From Kryptolebias marmoratus (lineage: Eukaryota > Chordata > Actinopteri > Cyprinodontiformes > Rivulidae), in the NCBI RefSeq assembly GCF_001649575.2, contig NC_051452.1:12614281-12678280 (forward strand): 64,000 bases of DNA, read 5' to 3'. The position numbers and the translations under genes were made by a program. The notes under the pieces were generated by a model. That model was given only the letters and a program-made list of their open reading frames with translations, searched no databases and was not told the DNA's origin. Shown here in pieces: positions 58,050-64,000 of this stretch. Numbering within the stretch: position 1 is the first letter of the stretch; each line of letters begins with the position of its first letter.

Positions 58050-60179
58050 TTGTTTTTATGTGAACACAATGACAAAAATACATGAAAAAACATCATAATA
58101 CATGAATATTTTGCTCAGAGTCGTGCACGAGAGTTTAGAAAAGTATTACAACAGCAACCAAAAAAGAGAACTGGAGAAACGGTGGTTCTCTAAAAGTTGT
58201 GCGGTAATCGATAATTTTCCGCCTCTTTGTAACCATAGTTTTCATATTTTAAGAGTTTCAAAATGGCACAAACAACAAGCAGGAAAACTGTTTTGAATAC
58301 AAGATGCTGGAATGACTTAAAGCAGTGGCTGAGAACCTGGACCCACTTACCGCGCTTGTTTTAGATGTTTCCTTGCTTCAACTCACTGCTTTTAAACGTA
58401 GTCATTAACGGGAGCCTGGACAACTCGATGACAATTTGTTACAGTCCTGTAACCCAGAACTGGGAGACACTGAGATATACAGAATAACATCAGTATGTTC
58501 ATAATGTCATGTGTCTAAATTTGAAGAACTAAAAATACCCAAAACAAAACGAAGACAGCATTACGACATGCATGTTCTATGATTTTTGGTGGCTTTACAT
58601 TGGACGGCATAGACAAAAATTGTAGAAAAATCTAAATAAAAATAAATAAATAAAGCAAAAATGGCATTTTGGTGAAATAATTGGGAAAACCCAGACAAAT
58701 TTGGACTTCTATAGCTCAGACGGACATCATCCAAACCCTTAAACATCTAAGCATTAAGTTTTCCAACTGGGCTACTTTTTGCTTGTTTTAGCTGTAAAAA
58801 GGCCATAAAATGTCCTGTGAGTACGTGCTTTAGCCCCTTCTTTTTCCAGAATACTTGGAACTTTCATTATCTGCTGCTTTTTTTCTCTTTTAAATTTTTT
58901 TTTGTTCGCTCTGTTGCTGCTTTTCTGCACCATGTGTGTGGGAGAGAGGTGACGATTAGGCTGTTACGAGTTTCCTGTAACAGTGTGAGTGGAACTATTG
59001 TAATAATCACATATTAGCTGTACTCAGCCTTCAGAAACCACAAACCGTCACGTAATTACAGCAAACTTGCATTTACGAAAACGTGTCATGAACAAAGGGT
59101 TTAAACAGGTCACAAGAAGTTGAACTTTACGTGTTACCATCAGTCGTTTTTGCCACTTATAGTCAGTACCACCTACAGTTTTTGCACAATTAATTACTTT
59201 CTAGTCTCTGTTTCTGTCTTTCTGTCTTATTAATAGTGAGTCAACATTTCTTTTGAACTCAGTTTTCTTTCTTTTTGTCATACAGTTTAAATGTCAAATT
59301 GTCAATTTTTTTTCAGCTTTGTTTCTTACAAAACTAAGTTCAAATAGCTATTGGGCTTTATCAATGAATTTTTCTTGTTATGATTGTTATTGTTTTTAGA
59401 TTTGTTTTCTTAAGTAATAAGTGTCAAACTGCAGGAGAAATTAGTATCATGAGCACAAGTTTAATTTAGACGTGAAACAAAAGGGGTCCGAGATTACATC
59501 CCTGTGGAGCACCAGGAGCTATTTACACCAAATCAAGTAACCAATAATTTACAAATATTTCACAAAAAAGTGTACAAGTTATAACTTAGAAATATAATTT
59601 TAGCCATTTGTTACGTTTTTAGCTTTTTTTTATTTTTGTCCCAGTTCAATGTCAGAATTACAAATCTGTAAGTGTTTTAGTTTTACTGAGTCTCCTGTTG
59701 GCTGTGTAAAGGTAGTCTTGTGCTCTTCGCTGTAAAACATTTAGTGTGTTCACAGTGTCTTTTGTTCTCATGCCTTTAGTTTATAGTGTTTTGCCTCACA
59801 ATATACATATATAACTTTTCTTAGGTGCATGGTCCTTTTAGGTTGTAGTTTACTCTGGATCGCCTTGTTGCTTAAAAGTACTATATAAAAAAATCTCACT
59901 TCATTTCACTTTATATGCTGTATTTGTCTTCATGTGTCCTTCTGCTGACTACCTTGTTTGAAATATGGACTTTGACTTGTTTCTGTTTTACTATATTTCA
60001 GTCCTTCTGACTTTCTTTTTAAGCAATTCCATTAAGGTCACTTTCTGATCATTTAAATATAAAAAAAACACAAAACCGATTTATAGTTGTGTAAAAACTA
60101 TTTTGTTTATTGACAAGAGTAACAACCTGGCAGTTGAATTTTTTCCCGCTGCCATGAAAGGCAGGCAATCGTGTTATTG
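58050..60179. other. Intergenic; one LINE scrap
   Basis: Bases 59479-59525 read PGAPQGCNLGP on the minus strand, the conserved block before the RT active site of a LINE. The remainder is AT-rich and unassigned. Confidence 0.45.
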
Positions 60180-60480
60180 CCTGTGTGTGTTTGTGTTCAC
60201 TTGTCTGCCTGTTAGCAAAATATCTCATGAACCACTGAATAAAATTTAATGAAACTCTCAGCAAAAGAAGATCTGATGTAGGTCTATAACTGATTACCTT
60301 TTGGAGGCAACCTGGTTCAAGATGGCTGCCACAGCTAATCAAACTTATCAAACACAAAAATGGCTATGATTCAGTCACTTTTACAGATATCAAGCTAAAA
60401 TTTGGTGTGGCAGTAGCTCAGAGTCAACTTCAACACATATTGGAAGCACTAATGGATTGTGTGAGATCCTTCTATAAAAC
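60180..60480 (+). repeat. Interspersed repeat family R3, copy 2
   Basis: Matches 34490-34780: CTGTTAGCAAAATATCTCATG, TTTAATGAAACTCTCAG, TAGGTCTATAACTGATT, TTCAAGATGGCTGCCACAGC and CAACACATATT. Confidence 0.65.
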
Positions 60481-61654
60481 TTTGGCAAACAAGGCAGCAA
60501 ATAAAATAAATACCTTAAAGAAGCTACAGTTTTTACCTGGACTCTACCTTTCAAGGTATTCCCTAAATATATATATATATATGCAGGTTGGGGATTTCTA
60601 TTTCAATGTGGAATATTTAAGGTGCTTTAATGTGTCCACAAAACCTAGAATTAAATTTTTAAATTTCTACATAAAGTGAAAATAATGTGAAGGCAGTTAA
60701 TCTTGTGCTTTGAGTGTTATTTGATTCTGTGCCACACAGTGATTACGTCTCTGGTTCGGTCTGTTCGCTGGCATTTTTACAGTAAGTTTCTGCTAACAGG
60801 CCCTGACAGGGCCCATATTTGACTCATATACAGTATGAACTCATCTCTGTGCAGAAGACTCCACCTGGATATATGAGACTACGCTGAGTAACAAAGACAC
60901 TTCTCATATGACCAAACAAGGAATCTGTCAAGGACGTTTCTTTAATAAAGAAAGAAAGAAAGAAAAAAAATCTTACAGTGCTTCTTTGAGGAAAGAATTT
61001 GGCTTGCTGTGTTTCTGCTCATGGCTCGAAAACCCTTACCTGAGGGATGAGGGCATTTATTTGTAACAACCAAAAATGGACTCAGGATCTCTTGTTGCAG
61101 GAATTTAAAAAAGTTTTACGTTTCATTAGAACTTAATACTTATGACTAAAATAATACGTTTTCAGGTACACTGCTGGGTAGAAAGTGTTTGCAAATATGT
61201 TCAAATCTCCCTAAATGTAAAAAATGGCTAAAAGCACCAAAAATGGAGCATAAAATCTATTTATAAAACTTTTTTATTTGATTTGATCTGGAACTCTTTA
61301 CTTATAGTATGCAGGATTTATGAATTTCTATGAAGAGGGGAAAAGATCATTTCCCAGTTCAGAGAATAAAGTTGTTGCATCAAGATTTAAGGTAAATAGT
61401 CAAGTTTAAAGTTTACTAAAATAAAGTCAAAATACTACATAAAGTAAGTTGAAATATTTAGAATTTTTAATTTCAGAATAAAGCTGAGATTGAAGGGTGA
61501 ATCGAAACCAAACCAGCATTGCAACACAACCTGCAAATAATGTCTCGAAATTCCTCAGGTCGTAGAGTTTAGAGTGTGTTTTACCACAAAACAATAATAA
61601 TAATTAGCTATCTGGATAAGCTTCACATGATTTGAGAGTATTTTGAGGTCAAAA

Positions 61655-61691
<37 letters not shown>

Positions 61692-63129
61692 TATATATAT
61701 ATATTTGAGACTCTTATTCTGAAGGACTGAAGGAAGTCAGTTTTGTTGTTTTGCCTGACACTTTGACTGGATCTCTGACTGGTTTACAAAAAAGGTTTGT
61801 GTATTTTTTTGTAGTTTCAGCTTTAATAATTGTATTATTTTTTTTTTCTGTGACATTGTTCACCATTTTCTCTCAAATCTAACCTTTTCAGCACAGGATT
61901 GAAGTGTAATGTCAACAGAATTGGAGCAAAGCCAGCCAGATAAAGAAAAAAAGCAGTAAAAGTGGCTCCATTGTTGTTTTGGTTTTTAGAGCTCAAAGAC
62001 AAAGTAATAATGGGCAAGTCTGGTCATCTTTGAAGGGATGTTGTGTCACGTAGTCAGCAGTAGTTATTACCTTATCAGCCGTGACTTCAGTCATTGAGTA
62101 TGAAGGAGGCAGGCTAGGCTAACGGCTAGCCAAACAAGTACCTGCTTTTAAACCATTTTTTAAGCTATAAAATATCTTGTTCCTAAAAGCATCTCTTAAA
62201 GAACGCTACATTGGCTAATATTAAACCTCTACTCTTTAGCATGACACCGTTTGTTTAGTTTGTCGCTGTTTTCTCAACCAAACAACGTCAGTATTACTAA
62301 CGCATGTGAGCGGCGCTTAAAGCGTTCTATCTTGATGGTACTGAGGCTGCAAACGTATCAGTCCACCCAGAGTACGGTAAAGTTGGGCTTTTAAATCAAC
62401 AGTGCATTCGAACAGCTGTTGCGTAAGACATATTTGTGGATGACAAGCTGAGACAAAAGGCTCGCTTGTTCTGCTCCCCTTCAAACACGAGGAGCGTTTG
62501 ACATTTTGGGATACGTTTCGACGGACCTGTGAAGAGCCAAATGAGTGGGGCGCGTGAAAAAGCAGAGTTTGTGGGGGAAGGAGATGACTTCCGCACCAAC
62601 ACTAGACTGAAACTGAATCTGTCTGGACTTGCAACACAAGGAGGAAAGAAAGAAAAAAAATAAAAGCGAAAAGTGGGAAGGGCTTGCTGCCCACATCTCT
62701 CTGACAATGATCAAAAAGCACTCCTGTACCTCCAAATCTTTTATATTATTGCGCAAACACCGTTGTTCCTTCCCCTAAGAGATCAGAGCTACAAATCACT
62801 TGTCAGAACACATCTTAGGTAGATAAATAGGACATAAAATAGAAGAAATCATCTCAGATTTGCAGGGTAGTGGGTTCTCAGGACCAGGGTTGAGCAACAC
62901 AGCTTCAAATTCCTGACCAGATTTCACAAAGTTGACTGTCTGGTCAAAGGGGTTACAACAAAGGAAAATAACAGGGTTTATTAACCTCTGGTTTACTCTT
63001 CTGCACTTAATGTGCAAAAGCTCAGTGTGAGGTTTTAGAATCATGTGATCTGTGTTTATCCTTCATGGTAAGCTTCCTTTGTTAGTTCAACAATTCACCA
63101 TAGGGACATTCCACAAAACAAAAAACTAC
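60481..63129. other. Intergenic with a long (AT)n tract
   Basis: (AT)n at about 61656-61704 with one interruption. No gene, tRNA or exon candidate seen. Confidence 0.45.
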
Positions 63130-63134
63130 ATAAC

Positions 63135-63571
63135 TGTCATGTGTGGTGGAGAAGGAGGCGAACCCAGTGTGCAGACTCATCTTAGAAAATAGATTAATTT
63201 ATTTTAAAATAAAAGAAACAACAAGCTGACGAGGCAGCACAAATGGAACTAAATACAAAGACGTAGCAGACATGGGCAGGAGACGTAAGCTGAACCAGAC
63301 AGCAGGGAAGATAGACCAACGAACAAGCGAGTAAGTGGAGGAGATGACCGGCTTATAAAGACAGAGGGTAATTAGGTGAAGTTGGCACAGGTGAGTGATA
63401 ACGAGGAGCAGGTGGAGATGGGCGCGGCAGGACAACAAGTGACTGACTGAGGAGAGGTGAATAATGACAGGAAACAAAGACAAGGAACTGATCTAAGACC
63501 AGACTAAACAAAGATAACTAAATAAGATAAACTTAAACTGAAACATGAATTGAAAACCCCAAATCCTGACA
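63135..63571 (-). mobile_element. Solo LTR, family B (437 bp)
   Basis: Ends are TGTCATGTGTGG at left and AAATCCTGACA at right, with the exact duplication ATAAC at 63130-63134 and 63572-63576. On the minus strand a TATA box (CTTTATAAG, 63360-63352) precedes an AATAAA-type signal (near 63200). Same family as 44131-44547 and 46274-47273. Confidence 0.88.
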
Positions 63572-63576
63572 ATAAC

Positions 63577-64000
63577 TGTACATCGCTACTACAGATTTAA
63601 TGGGTGACTGAGGTCCTCAACTTATTTCTGCCAGAGGTGGAGCACTAAGAAGACGAGAAAACTTGACTTTCTAGAAGAAGTGTAAGCAGTAACAAAGTTT
63701 CTGACATGGTCTTGAAGTTCTGGCACCCCGCTCCCTGTCTGTCGCTCTCCTGGGGGAATCCTGTGGCTGTTCGTTGCCTTTCATTCACCCATCCGACAAC
63801 AGATTGCTGTTTTGATGCAAGTTGTTCTGCTGCTTATTCACACTCCCACTGGACACACTTCTGCGTGTCTCTGACTGCCTCTGTCTTAATGTATTAGGTT
63901 CTATCGTCCGGCTCTGAAGAACAAGGCTTGATGATGAACCAAGCATGGAGGTTTGGTGTGCCGCTGATTCACAGTTCGAGCCTTGGTGCGGTGGTCTCAT
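63577..64000. other. Intergenic, no gene recognised
   Basis: No feature supported; open frames at the window edge are short and domain-free. Confidence 0.45.

Overview
This window is nuclear DNA of a bony fish, most likely a teleost. The evidence is spliced vertebrate genes with GT-AG introns, together with Tc1, hAT, L2-like, tRNA-SINE and Ty3/gypsy repeats of the kind found in fish. It is an assembled scaffold with five N gaps (15193-15270, 26584-26896, 46562-47152, 50088-50481, 53605-54105) and one single N at 3836.

Two protein-coding genes are supported, arranged head to head. On the minus strand, four coding exons (7894 down to 1435) encode the N-terminal half of a GPR137-family multi-pass membrane protein. 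I call it gpr137c from its motifs and its neighbour; the 3' half lies beyond base 1. On the plus strand, 19 coding exons (9318-28260) give a complete 810-residue thioredoxin-domain protein, txndc16 (ERp90), an ER-lumen protein. Every exon junction was checked for reading phase. The 1.4-kb spacer holds GC boxes, a YY1-type site and three inverted CCAAT boxes, so the pair probably shares a bidirectional promoter. The same two genes are neighbours in human.

The introns hold many repeats: a roughly 475-bp tandem array in gpr137c intron 1; Tc1, L2, SINE, hAT and a 28-bp minisatellite in txndc16; and TG microsatellites on both sides of txndc16 exon 16.

From 28.5 kb to 64 kb I see no confident gene, only one orphan exon candidate (45856-45898). 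The region holds a nearly full-length but decayed Ty3/gypsy element (49467-54483, 5-bp target duplication AATAC), four solo or shortened LTRs with exact target duplications, Tc1 and LINE remnants, a nested 810-bp insertion with an 8-bp duplication, more minisatellite blocks, and a dispersed repeat carrying nine near-optimal DR1 nuclear-receptor sites (three of them in a txndc16 intron).

No CRISPR array, operon or bacterial or phage system is present. The most unusual signals are the DR1-carrying repeat, the dispersed 28-bp minisatellite, the TG-flanked frame-shifting exon and the set of short LTR insertions.
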